DNA of 64,000 nt from Ricordea florida (taxonomy: Eukaryota > Cnidaria > Anthozoa > Corallimorpharia > Ricordeidae), in contig OX453283.1 of NCBI GenBank assembly GCA_949710005.1, positions 22,733,704-22,797,703 on the forward strand, written 5' to 3'. How positions within the stretch are numbered: the first letter of the stretch is position 1; the number at the start of each line of letters is the position of its first letter. The position numbers were made by a program, and so were the translations under genes. A model generated the notes under the pieces. The model worked only from the letters and a program-made list of their open reading frames with translations, was not told where the DNA came from and searched no databases. This document shows, one piece after another, positions 33,289 through 45,800 of the stretch.

Positions 33289-33646
33289 GTGTTTCTATCG
33301 AGTTTTGGTATAAATTTACTAGCGTTCTATCACAAATGCTGCGCTCTGATTGGCTACGCTACCCACTATCTATTCTGTGATAGATTGTGGGTAGCGTAGC
33401 AGTGTGCCCTTGCTAACAAAATGGCGGCCGCTTCTTCACGTTTTCGAGGTGTCCGTGAAGAAGATTTAGACAGTTTACTGGTCGAGACTGTTCCAGAAAA
33501 GACAAAGTTTTGAACGACTAGTGTAGACTTATACTAAAACAATTAAATTATTCGCTCTCGATTTCTATGCGTGATAGTTGACTGCGCCCTCGTCAACTAT
33601 CACGCGATAGAAATCTCGAGCTCATAGTCTAATTTAATAGAAACAC
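33289..33646 (+). mobile_element. Two-hairpin element carrying a short ORF
   Basis: Termini GTGTTTCTAT and ATAGAAACAC. Left hairpin (ctacgctacccactatcta / tagattgtgggtagcgtag) follows a gctctgattggct box. Then AACAAAATGGCGGCC opens a 30-codon frame 33421-33513 with SSRFRGVREEDLDSLLVETV. Then tatactaaaacaatta and a right hairpin (cgtgatagttgac / gtcaactatcacg). It ends about 210 bp before the ZSWIM8 start codon. Confidence 0.75.
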
Positions 33647-33858
33647 GTTTTTTAACCAATCAGCGCGCGTATTTTCCTTAGGGTATTTTCTAAATGTAGA
33701 TGTAGATATGTTTCGTATATCCAGCTTTCACTTGATAAGGTAGAGAGAGGTCTGGGTACGGGACTTGGCAATAGCCAACTTTGTATATCCCCCACGAGCG
33801 ACGTTTCTCCCCACCATAGCGAGGCACGACTGGAATCGCAACTGCACTGTGAGGAAAG
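33647..33858 (+). promoter_or_regulatory. ZSWIM8 upstream region with CCAAT box
   Basis: The 212 bp before the ZSWIM8 ATG lie between the end of a two-hairpin MITE (33646) and the coding start. A CCAAT box (33656-33660) followed by GCGCGC stands right at the MITE border, about 200 bp from the ATG. The 5' UTR and transcription start are not visible. The MITE may have supplied or displaced promoter sequence. Confidence 0.35.
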
Positions 33859-36800
33859 ATGGAGTTTAGGTTTGAAGAGGACGACAACAACGAAGAACGC
33901 TGTTCTTTTGACGACAGTGATCGATTTGAGGAAGATTCTTTGTGTTCCTGGGTCTCGGAGCCGGAAAGTGTTTGTGGAAATTGGCGAGGTTGGAAGAGGA
34001 ATTCCCAAAAAGGAGACCAGCATTTCGATTCGGGCATCGAAGAAAACGTCGACAGTTTAATCGAAATTTGTGCTCGGACAGTGGCTAAACATATTCCCTT
34101 TGAAACCGTTGAAAACACATATCCTCAAATTCCCGAACAGTTGCAAGTGAGGATTGCATTTTGGTCTTTTCCTCCCGTGGAAGACGATATAAGATTGTAT
34201 TCGTGTTTGGCAAATGGCTCTCCTGATAAATTTACCGAAGGTGAACAGTTGCTTAGAAATAAGTCGGTCAAAGATGTCTTGCAAATGGGTAAGTCTTGCA
34301 AAGTTGATCCCATTTCCTTTCACCTTGAAAGCTCCTTTTTTACTAAAATATTGTCTGAAGAATCACCAAATATTGCACGTGACTCTCTCCACTTTGAACC
34401 ATGACCTCGATGCATGCACACGACTGTATATAATTATATGTCGGTTCCTCACTTTTAATTGCCTATCGTTACAGTATTCAGTTTATACATATTATAAATA
34501 ACGCTTCTTGGTAAATAGATGCTAATAGTATTGTTACTAAATGAATTTAAGGTAACTCTTTTATTGCTTAAGTTTCGAAAATAACAAAGTGCTGTTGACA
34601 GCGTGGCTGCTACTGACAGTTAACAGTTGCAAAAAATTGTATCAAATGATCCTTCCAAAATATAAAAAATTTTTAAGAATTGTTATAATTCCATCAAAAT
34701 TTTTAGTGGAAGTGTTCATTCTAATTTATACGCCCTTCTGTAGCTGGTCATCGGCCATTGCACTACGTGTACCTGAAAGAGATGTGCGAGCATGTATAAA
34801 ACGAATCCCGTTTCTCATGCCAGTTGCCTGCTTTTTCAGTAGATTGTATCAAATCTAACTAGTCAGACCCACAGACCTGTGGTAATGTGAAGTTTTGAAT
34901 AATGATAACAGAATAGAATGAGTTTCGAGTAAAAAATTATGGACTGCAGCAAAAACATTAGCAAGGAAGTCGTAACATATTATTTACTGTTGTAGTCATT
35001 TGTATGTGCTGTATAAATTCAGATTCAGGTTGCAGAATCAGGACCAAAGTCTCGGTACATAGATTTGAAAATGACTTGTTAATAGGAAGTTTGCTTCACA
35101 CTGTATATCAAAATAAATTACAATGTGTAATTAAAATGTGACACACAGTACAGTTTATGTAATATTATTTATTGTTTTATTATTTCAAATTTATACTATG
35201 TATTTCTTAATTTTTATCTTGCATTTTAAATTATCATGATATCTATGTAATGATAATGAGCCAGCCTGGCTAAATAAAGATTGATTACTTTACTTTATTT
35301 TACTTTACTTTACTTTACTTTACTTCACTTCACTTCACTTCACTTCACTTCACTTCACTTCACTTCACTTTACTTTACTTTACTTTACTTTACTTTACTT
35401 TACTTTACTTTACTTTACTTTACTTTACTTAATATAGACAAACATTCTTAAACTGAAACATTCTGCACAGTATATTACATTCAATATTTAAAATTAAGTT
35501 TCTCAATCAGTCTTAATAATAATAATAACAATAATAATAATATTGTAATAACAGCTGCTTAAATTGTGTATATAACTGTGATGATCAATCAATGTCATTA
35601 CATATTACTCTGCAGGTCAAATAATTTATAATTTTATGGTCTTTCATATATATTCACTTGCAATAATAATAATAATGAACTTTATTTAAGTGTCAACTGT
35701 ATCCAGCACTAACTACTAATTGGGGACACTGTAAAGCACAAATCAAATCATATTAAACTAAATTAAATCAAAATTATGTTGGTTTTTGTGGAAAGGGGAA
35801 AACCAGAGTACCTGGAGAAAAACCTGGAGAACCAACAAACTCAGCCCACATATGACGTCGGGGCACTCTCACCACTGCGCCAACCCTGCTCCCCACAAAA
35901 TCTAGAAGACATGAGGAAACAAAAACTTGAAATCTTACTCATTTATTTTTCTTGTGTTAATTCACAGGTTTTCATCTGAGTGCCACAGTTCATCAACCTC
36001 ATAGTCTCTGTCAAAGCAAGGGCACCTTTAATGTTGCTGTGACATTTGATAGAGGCCATATTACTTCCTGCAATTGTACATGCGATCAGTCTGCAACATG
36101 GTGTTCCCATGTTATTGCTTTGTGTCTCTTTAGAATCCATTATCCAAACTTAGTATGTCTGAGAGCCCCAGTGTCAGAATATTTGTCACGTCTTAAAAGG
36201 AACCAGCTACAGAAGTTTGCACAGTACCTTATAACGGAGCTTCCACAACAGGTAATCATTTTGAACAAATGAAGGGGTGCGTGGAATAAAACCCCTAAGT
36301 GACTCATGTTCCATTATCAAATTCTCCATTCAGTTTCCAAGCAAATACCATACAGCGTAAATTGGACAGAGAATTGACAAGTTTATTGGTGGTCACATGG
36401 GGCTTTATTTCAGGCACCCCTTCAATTATTCCATGAAATCGAGTCTGGATCATTCTTGAATATCTCTTTAATGTGCTTGTCAAATTTCTTCAAGTTGGCA
36501 AACCAGTCTAAGAATTAAAAGCAGAAAAAGTAGCCCGAAGCTAAAAAAATCTCAGTTTAAGGGCTCTTCAAATGGTTCAAAATGGTTGCAGTTTGGAAGA
36601 GTTTCACTTAAGTTCGTAATAAACAATTGAATTATTGTGTCAATTTCACCAATATAATTTGCTCACTTGCTGTCGAAAATATTCATCCCTTTGCTTTGGT
36701 TGTATTTTTTGGTGTATTCTTTTCAAGCAAGACTGTAATTTCTCATCTAATTCAAGAAATCTTTCAGCCATGATGGCCATTTTCTGGACTCATGGTGTAT

Positions 36801-39800
36801 GAGCTGGTTGCCTGCGAGTAGGGAACCAATGAGTCAAGAGCGTGTGTGTACTCATATCCAGGGGTTGTAGATATAATGAAATAGTTTACCCTATTTATTC
36901 AGGGTCTGGAAAGGGGAGTCCTGATCCTGCATCCCTGCTTCTTTTTCACGAGAATCCCATATCCTGCACTTTTTGGTTTTTCTACGAGTTTTAAATTCAT
37001 AGACTTTTATGGAATTCTTGGAAGAGATTTTTTGTTTTGGGGCTCTTAAGATTTTTTTGTATAATATTTTAGAGGTAAAATAAAAAGGGTAGACCCATCA
37101 AATGCCATACAAAAGTGACAAGTGATAAAAGGTATTGCATGTATGGTTGTTGTCGCAACAAAAAACACATTCACAATATTTCTACTGATTTATTCTGAAT
37201 CAACTTATGAACTAAGTAAGGGACTAGTTATCTTGTCCCCTTCAAGCCAAAACCACATGCTAAAACCACATGCGCTAGCTGTCAATCAACGTCATGAATT
37301 AATTGATGTAACAAAACAATATACTGTCCAGATATATGATCCAACAAGAAGATTCTAATGTAAAAATTACTTTTTGACAGTGGTAGGGTATTCACACTTG
37401 CTGGGATTTTTTGGGATTTATTTTTTTTTTTCATGGAATTATGTGGGTCTTGCTTCAAGTCAGACATATTTGTGGGGCCAAGAACATGTGACCCCAGTCC
37501 TGCCTCCCCAATAATCTAATTAATCTTAGGTTGCTCTTGCAGGGCTCTGTTGCTTGTCAATTTGCAGTGTCTAACAACTTTGTTTTAAATGTTTTAAGCT
37601 TCTTCCCACGGCACAAAGGCTCCTGGATGAGTTGCTATCATCTCAAGAATCAATTATAAACTCTCTTTCTGGAGCACCAGGTAAACAAGAGCATTATTTT
37701 TCTTGAAGTTCAGAGATTTGTAGTACAACTGTACTAGGTAATCTAAACAAATTGCTCTTGGAAACTGTCAAAGCTTGTGAGCTTCTAGTGTACATAATGT
37801 TGGTTAAAATGAGTTTCAAGTCAAAATGGTTCCAAACCAGTTTGATTTGTTTTTTTTTTTCCTTTTTTTAGATTATTGGAAGATTATGGAAATTAATCTG
37901 AAACAAAGGAAAAAACAAGTCAAACTAGTTTGGAACCATTTTTACCTAAAATTAATTTCAACGTGCAACATGTACACTTGAAGCTCACAGGTTTTGGTCA
38001 TTTTCAAAACCGATTTGTTCAGTGTCTGATCTAGAGTGCGCCATTGCGGGATTGGCATTGCTAGATGGAAGACGTCCCCCAAATATTTGTATCGTGGGTC
38101 ATTTTGGCGCACCAAACATCTTTAGCAGATGTCTTTTCCTTTGGCGTTTCCTAAGACTTTTAAAAAACGTTGTGCTACCTAAAGTTTTGTCAAGTTTACA
38201 ATATAAAACAGCATTCATTCTTACAAATGTTTGCAACATGGAGAAGTGAAAATGGCTTCTAAATGCAAGATTCCAAGGAACAAGTAGAATACTTATGGGG
38301 GGGGGGGGTGAATTTATAAAATGCTTGTGCTAATTGTGAACCCCTTCAGGCACCGATCCACACCAGTTTCCACTGTTTTACAGGAATCTGTCAGATTTTC
38401 CATAATGGATAATATATTTTTAACAAAAAGGAAAACTTTCCAAGTTGAAATCTGAGGAGAATGGAACTGGCCAATATCCGGTCTGAATGACTCGGAGACC
38501 TAGGAAACGGGACTTAAGGGAGTTAAATCCTAAAAATTTCCCGGGTAAGCATGCCCCCGGACCCTCCTAGAGACTTATGTAATCTGCGCTTGTTTAGGAA
38601 ATCGGTCACCATTTATTCTAGATCTGTGCCTGCCCTTGAATGAAACACGAACGAGTACTTATGATAAATAAAGTTGTGTTTTCCCCTGTTTTTTTTTTTG
38701 TCTAAATAATAAAAATGTTGTACTCATAACTCAATTAAGTTGACTTTACTTTGTCTATTCACTATCAGAAAACATATTGTCCCCCAAAAAACTGGAATGC
38801 CCCCCAGACAATTTCTGACTGGGACAGATTGTTCCCGTAAAGTGAAATTCTAGATCAGACACTGTTTAGGTTACCTACATGTCAGGAACTGCAAGTGAAT
38901 TTGTAACTTAGAAATCTCTAATAGTAAAACTCTCTAACAAATCCTTACTTTTGTAAGATCTGAGCTGTAATGTTCCTTAGTTTGTAAGTTCTTGTGAAGT
39001 GGGGTGTATTTGATTTACCCCATTGAAAGGAAAACTCCCAGCAATTCCCAGAACATTCCCTGATTTTTGACAATACACAAGCTTTACTATTGTGCAACAA
39101 CTCACTGAACCTTTTTTAGTGGACAGGTGTGTCAAATACCCAACAAAATCTCTCCAAAATACTGTGTAAATGTTTTTAGCCTTAATACTTCCAGAGCCAT
39201 GATTTTACACTCTTAAAAAGAATCTTGCACCTTTCAGAAATTTTAAATCTGCACCCCTGCCCCACCCCTTTGTGGTGATTGTCTTTCCAGAATTCTTATC
39301 AGTAAATCTGCCCTGAAAAAATCTGGCAATGGAATGATGTTATCCAATAATACGCAAGTGATGGTTAGTCTTCTAACGGACCGGTCATTATTTATGTGGG
39401 GGGTGGGGGGGGGGGGGAGAAATCATGGGGTGGGCCTATTTTTTTTAGAGAAAAGGGGTGGGCCAAAGAGAATGTCACAATGATTGGGGGTGAAAGCGAA
39501 AGTGAATCAGATGATGACAGTCATACTGTAACAATACAAGAAGGCACATCAACAACAAGTGGCTGCAGAGTAGGACACTGGTCCACAAGATATGCTGATT
39601 TCGTTCAGTGAACAGGAACTCCTTATAGAGGTATAGATTGAAGGGAGCTGGAGGTGGGTCACCTCTTAAATAAAGTTATATGGGGGTGGGTCAAGAATTA
39701 ACTAATGGGCTTAAAGGGGTGGGTCACGCTTTTTCTTTCATTTTAAAACAAAAAAAATTCCCCCCCCCCCACATAAATAATGACTGGTCCCTAAGAAGAA

Positions 39801-42800
39801 GAAACCACAGGTATATTATTTTCTGTGTTTCTGTGTCAGATCCCACAGCTGGTCCATCAGCTGTTGATCAGTCCAAATGGTGCCTTGACGAGGAATCTCT
39901 CCATGAAAATATCAAAAAGATGTTAATCAGGTTTTGTGGACCTAGTCCGTTGGTGTTCAGTGATGTGAACGCACTTTATCTGGCCAACACTGCCCCCCCT
40001 ACAGCTGCTGAGTGGTAAGACAAAAGATTGACAACTGATGATCAGCATGACTTGTATTAATCCTAGCCTTATCAGTCAGGATGTTCATTAGGCATCGGAG
40101 ATCAGAGAATTCTCCAGCTACTACGAAGAATTCTCTGGTCAAATCTAGTTGGCCTGAGCTAGTTTCAAATTCAGACATGGAACGCTTTTAGAATATTCTC
40201 CAGTTACTTTACACAATTCTCCTGCTGCTACAATTCATATTGAAAATCCTGTATCAGTAGACAGTCAACTATAGAACTCATAAGAAGATAGGATTTGATC
40301 ATGAACACTAAGTTTCCTTTTATTTTGCATTGTGATTGGCTAAATACTAGGCACGCGCTGATTGACTCCTTCACTCACTCAATCACTCGTGTTTCCTTTG
40401 ACATACTGGCTCCTGTATTATTTCATATGCAGTGGCCAAAATAAAAGTATAAACATTATTGGTGATTTGTACAACCTTGCATTATTGTAGATACCAATGA
40501 AAGATTATTCTCTCAATAAAGTGCATGCAATGTCAAGATAGATTTTGTTTAACAGGTCTGACCATTTGATTTTGGAGGGGGTGGGGAGAAGTGACCACTT
40601 GTTGTTAGTAGCAAAACTGAAGAACTTTTCTGGCTCTAAATATGTTTCTGGGAATTTTTTATGTGAATATATGAAAATTTTGTATACCGGTAATTATGTG
40701 AACTGCAGAAGAGAGAGTGAATGAGTGAACGATGGTGGCAGTTATGTACGCAACTTAAGCAGTTGCGAAGATAACACCTGAAAAGAATTCAGAATTGAAC
40801 AGGATTCAAGCCCATGATCTTGAGATACTGGTGTACCTTGAGTATTGCACTGGTTTTGCAAGGTCACATGGGTTCGATTCCCATTCAAGACTGAATTTTT
40901 TTTTAGGTTTTATCTTTGCAAACGTAATTGTTACAATAATTCACTTATTAATGTTTTCTTGTGTTATCACCTAACTCCCCTCTCCCCACCCCCAAGGGGC
41001 ATAGCTTATTAATGTCTTATGTTATCACCTAATTCCCTAACTCCCACACCAAACTCGCCCTCTCCCCACCCCCAAGGGGCTTAGCTGGGATTTTTCAAAA
41101 GGGAGGGGTCACACCATGTCACGCCTAAGGTACATAACAGATTGGCATGTTGACATCTGTGCTGTGTTTTACTAAGTGCAACTATCTAGCGCTGGAAAAG
41201 ATTTATTGCATGTTAATTCTTCGGATTTCGCGTGTTTTCGCCACCTGAATTCTAGGGACAAAACAAGTGGCAAATGGGGTCACGGCAGGCCCACCCCCCT
41301 AGCTAAGCCCCAACACCCTCCCCCCTCAAATGATAAATTATAAGTGCGTTTGTCCGTTTTGCATATCCTATAAGGAAACCACGTGAGACTCGGTTCTTAT
41401 TGACAGGTCAAACCTCCTACGACCATTACAAGGCCGTGAACCAGAGGGAATGTGGAATCTTCTTTCCATCGTCCGTGAATTGTTCCACAGAGGTGACATG
41501 AATGCTGTCAACCTACTGGTTATCCTCACAGAAGAATGTCTAGCTAACGACATGGTTCTCATCTGGTGGTTTGACAGCCGCAGTCAGGCATCTGGTAACT
41601 CTTTATCCCACAGCCATGGCAATAATTACAGAGGTAACACAAATGCCGCGAGCACAGAGGCAACCAAACATGCTTGTGCGGGGTTCTGCGATGAATTGGT
41701 GACACTTTGGAGACTGGCAGTTTTGAATCCTAAGTTGACTGATGAAGAGAGGCAGGAGATAAAACTGCAGCTGGAAATGTGGCATAAAAAGGCTGTTGAA
41801 AAAGGACGGGCAGGTATATTTCCATTGCTTTAACCCTTTCAATCCCAGAAGTGATCAAAATGGAAATTCTCTTTTCCATAACATTACACTGCAAAGAAAT
41901 CTGACTATGAGAAGTAAGTAAGAGCCAGTAAGAGGAAAACCGAGGCACTTGCCTCGGTTGAAATTTCCCTTTTTTTTCGCCTAAATTGCATTTAGTAGAT
42001 TTATTAGCAAGCAGCCACAGATTGGAGTGAAAAATTCGATTCTAGCCCATCTTTTAAAATGTTGCCTTGGTTGGAAAATTTTTCTGGCTACGGGCCTGTC
42101 AACTCGGAGATAGTGAATTGACACAATACCAAATTCTCAAAATTTATTTGTAACGAGATGTATGGTAATCACTTAGGAGAATTGCTCCTCAGATCTTGGG
42201 AGTGAAAGGGTTAAACTACGTAGATGCAGTAAGAGTGATTTATAATCAACTCATTTTAAAATATAAAACAAACGGTTTACGGTGGCTTCTCTCCGTGGTC
42301 ATTCCTTCTCCAGTCAAATCGCCCCCACATGAAATGTAATACAAAATACCGTATTTACTCGTGTATAAGTCGAACTCGTGTATAAGTCGACCCCCCATTC
42401 TCAAGGCCAAAAATCGGATTTTTCATCGTTTCTGGTTAAAGAAGTGAAATTCAGTCCAATAGAAATTTCCCCAAAAAGTTAATCTTTCCTTCCTAAGAAT
42501 ATACTGAAAACACGGTAATCATGTGCTGTGAAGTTTATTAGGACTTGTTTATATCATAGTAGTTATCACGCACACTTCGATTTACAACAAGACCACACGA
42601 GCAACAGCGTTTGCCAGGCCACTAAGCTACCGTAATCGTACGATGAAAACGATAGTTCAGCACCGTAAACACCAGCGAAGCTTTAAGGAAAATGTCTGCT
42701 CTACAGATCAAAAGACACAGTAGAAATCATCTCCAGTAGGTCTGCATTTAGGCCACTTAACATTTAGAATTTCACACTTTTCTGTTGACGAAAAATGTGC

Positions 42801-45800
42801 CGAAAACTGACAAAACTCGAGCACAATTAGAACTGGTTTTGTTAACTCGGTTTTCGTAATGGAATTAGGGCAATTGTTAGCCGGTAGCTGTTGTTTTGTT
42901 TGAGCAGAGCAAGTATTTGATTTCTGATTCCTTTATACGATAGTCTAGGGACGTAGCTAGCTGTATACACAGTACGCACGTGCTACCTGAAGAAGTCGTT
43001 ATTTTTGAGGTGCTGCAGTCAATGAACAAAAAATTTGACGATTTAATTTTCATTTCATATTTAGCAAGAACGCTAAGCTTACAACGTAACTTCGTCTTTA
43101 ATCAAGTCACCTGAAAAAGAAATTGGGATAATCAAACGATTTGATAAAGTAAATTATACCACCGTAAGGTAAAAGGGAGGTGCTGACGTTTTGATCTTTA
43201 GTCCTTCGTCGGAGCGAATGAAAAACCTTTTCACCTGAAAAAGATTTGGGACTTGGAGGTAGGTGGTGGGGGGATTTGGAAAATTGTGGGTACCTCTGGA
43301 AAAATCCTGGCTACCCTCCCCCCCCCCCCCCGGATACGATAAACTTCGTCCACCTTTTCTAAGTAAATTGTTCAAGTAAAATGATTGAAACGTCGACTCA
43401 CTTGTTTTGTGTGAAATGGTATAATCTCATCGCAACGTATCTTTTTTTCACGTACATTTAGCAAGTATTTGATCCTTTTTTTTACCTCGTTAATGTTCGG
43501 AAACCTACGTTCAGTTTGTAGGTAACTAACTGAATTGAGTGTTATAGCGCAGTTACACTTAAAGCGACTTAAGCAAAATTGACAGATGGAAACATGGCGA
43601 CTTAAGCAAAATTGACAGATGGAAACATGGCGACTTAAGCAAAATTGACAGATGGAAACATGGCGACTTAAGCAAAATTGACAGATGGAAACATGGCGAC
43701 TTAAGCAAAATTGACAGATGGAAACATGGCGACTTAAGCAAAATTGACAGATGGAAACATGGCGACTTAAGCAAAATTGACAGATGGAAACATGGCGACT
43801 TAAGCAAAATTGACAGATGGAAACATGGCGACTTAAGCAAAATTGACAGATGGAAACATGGCGACTTAAGCAAAATTGACAGATGGAAACATGGCGACTT
43901 AAGCAAAATTGACAGATAAAAACATGGCGACTTAAGGCGACTTAAGCAAAATTGACAGATGAAAACATGGCGACTTAAGGCGACTTAAGCAAAATTGACA
44001 GATGAAAACATGGCGACTTAAGGGGACTTAAGCAAAATTGACAGATGAAAACATGGCGACTTAAGGGGACTTAAGCAAAATTGACAGATGAAAACATGGC
44101 GACTTAAGGCGACTTAAGCAAAATTGACAGATAAAAACATGGCGACTTAAGCAAAATTGACAGATAAAAACATGGCGACTTAAGGCGACTTAAGCAAAAT
44201 TGACAGATAAAAACATGGCGACTTAAGCAAAATTGACAGATGAAAACATGGCGACTTAAGGCGACTTAAGCAAAATTGACAGATGAAAACATGGCGACTT
44301 AAGGCGACTTAAGCAAAATTGACAGATGAAAACATGGCGACTTAAGGGGACTTAAGCAAAATTGACAGATGAAAACATGGCGACTTAAGGCGACTTAAGC
44401 AAAATTGACAGATAAAAACATGGCGACTTAAGCAAAATTGACAGATAAAAACATGGCGACTTAAGGCGACTTAAGCAAAATTGACAGATAAAAACATGGC
44501 GACTTAAGCAAAATTGACAGATGAAAACATGGCGACTTAAGGCGACTTAAGCAAAATTGACAGATGAAAACATGGCGACTTAAGGGGACTTAAGCAAAAT
44601 TGACAGATGAAAACATGGCGACTTAAGGCGACTTAAGCAAAATTGACAGATGAAAACATGGCGACTTAAGGCGACTTAAGCAAAATTGACAGATAAAAAC
44701 ATGGCGACTTAAGCAAAATTGACAGATAAAAAGATGGCGACTTAAGGCGACTTAAGCAAAATTGACAGATGAAAACATGGCGACTTAAGGCGACTTAAGC
44801 AAAATTGACAGATAAAAACATGGCGACTTAAGCAAAATTGACAGATAAAAACATGGCGACTTAAGGCGACTTAAGCAAAATTGACAGATAAAAACATGGC
44901 GACTTAAGCAAAATTGACAGATGAAAACATGGCGACTTAAGGCGACTTAAGCAAAATTGACAGATGAAAACATGGCGACTTAAGGGGACTTAAGCAAAAT
45001 TGACAGATGAAAACATGGCGACTTAAGGCGACTTAAGCAAAATTGACAGATGAAAACATGGCGACTTAAGCAAAATTGACAGATAAAAACATGGCGACTT
45101 AAGCAAAATTGACAGATAAAAAGATGGCGACTTAAGGCGACTTAAGCAAAATTGACAGATAAAAACATGGCGACTTAAGGGGACTTAAGCAAAATTGACA
45201 GATAAAAACATGGCGACTTAAGGCGAGTTAAGCAAAATTGACAGATAAAAACATGGCGACTTAAGGGGACTTAAGCAAAATTGACAGATAAAAACATGGC
45301 GACTTAAGGCGACTTAAGCAAAATTGACATATAAAAACATGGCGACTTAAGGCGTCTTAAGCAAAATTGACAGATAAAAACGTGACGACTTAAGGCGACT
45401 TAAGCAAAATTGACAGATAAAAACTTGGCGACTTAAGGTCCTAAAAGGTCTTGTAAAGTTTATGTGAATAAAGTAAAGATAACCTATAGACACTCCCTGT
45501 CTGTTATTAGATTCCCTTTACTGATTATATAAAGATGAAAGTATTGAGTCCATTTAGGAGAAGCGACGTTTTGAGCTGAAGGCCTTAAACCCCTGGTGCA
45601 GTGATTATTGCACCTCGTCTCTACGTGTTTCAGTGTAAAAGCACTCATGATGTTTCTAAGATTACAGTAAAGAAACTGATAGCCAGATGCTTGTGTTTAG
45701 ATACTGATTTATCTTCAGTTTCTCTGTACTGAAATCATGGCAGTTGTATGGATACCAATACTGGGAGAAGGTATATGTTGAGCGTGGAGAGAAAACTCCT

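Noticed and set aside
43559..43906. Open frame encoding ten copies of an 11-residue peptide (minus strand)
   Set aside because: It is the minisatellite read through: the unit is 33 bp, so any stop-free frame stays open. No splice or expression signal.
43562..45440. CRISPR-like array
   Set aside because: Contiguous tandem units without unique spacers in a eukaryotic intron.
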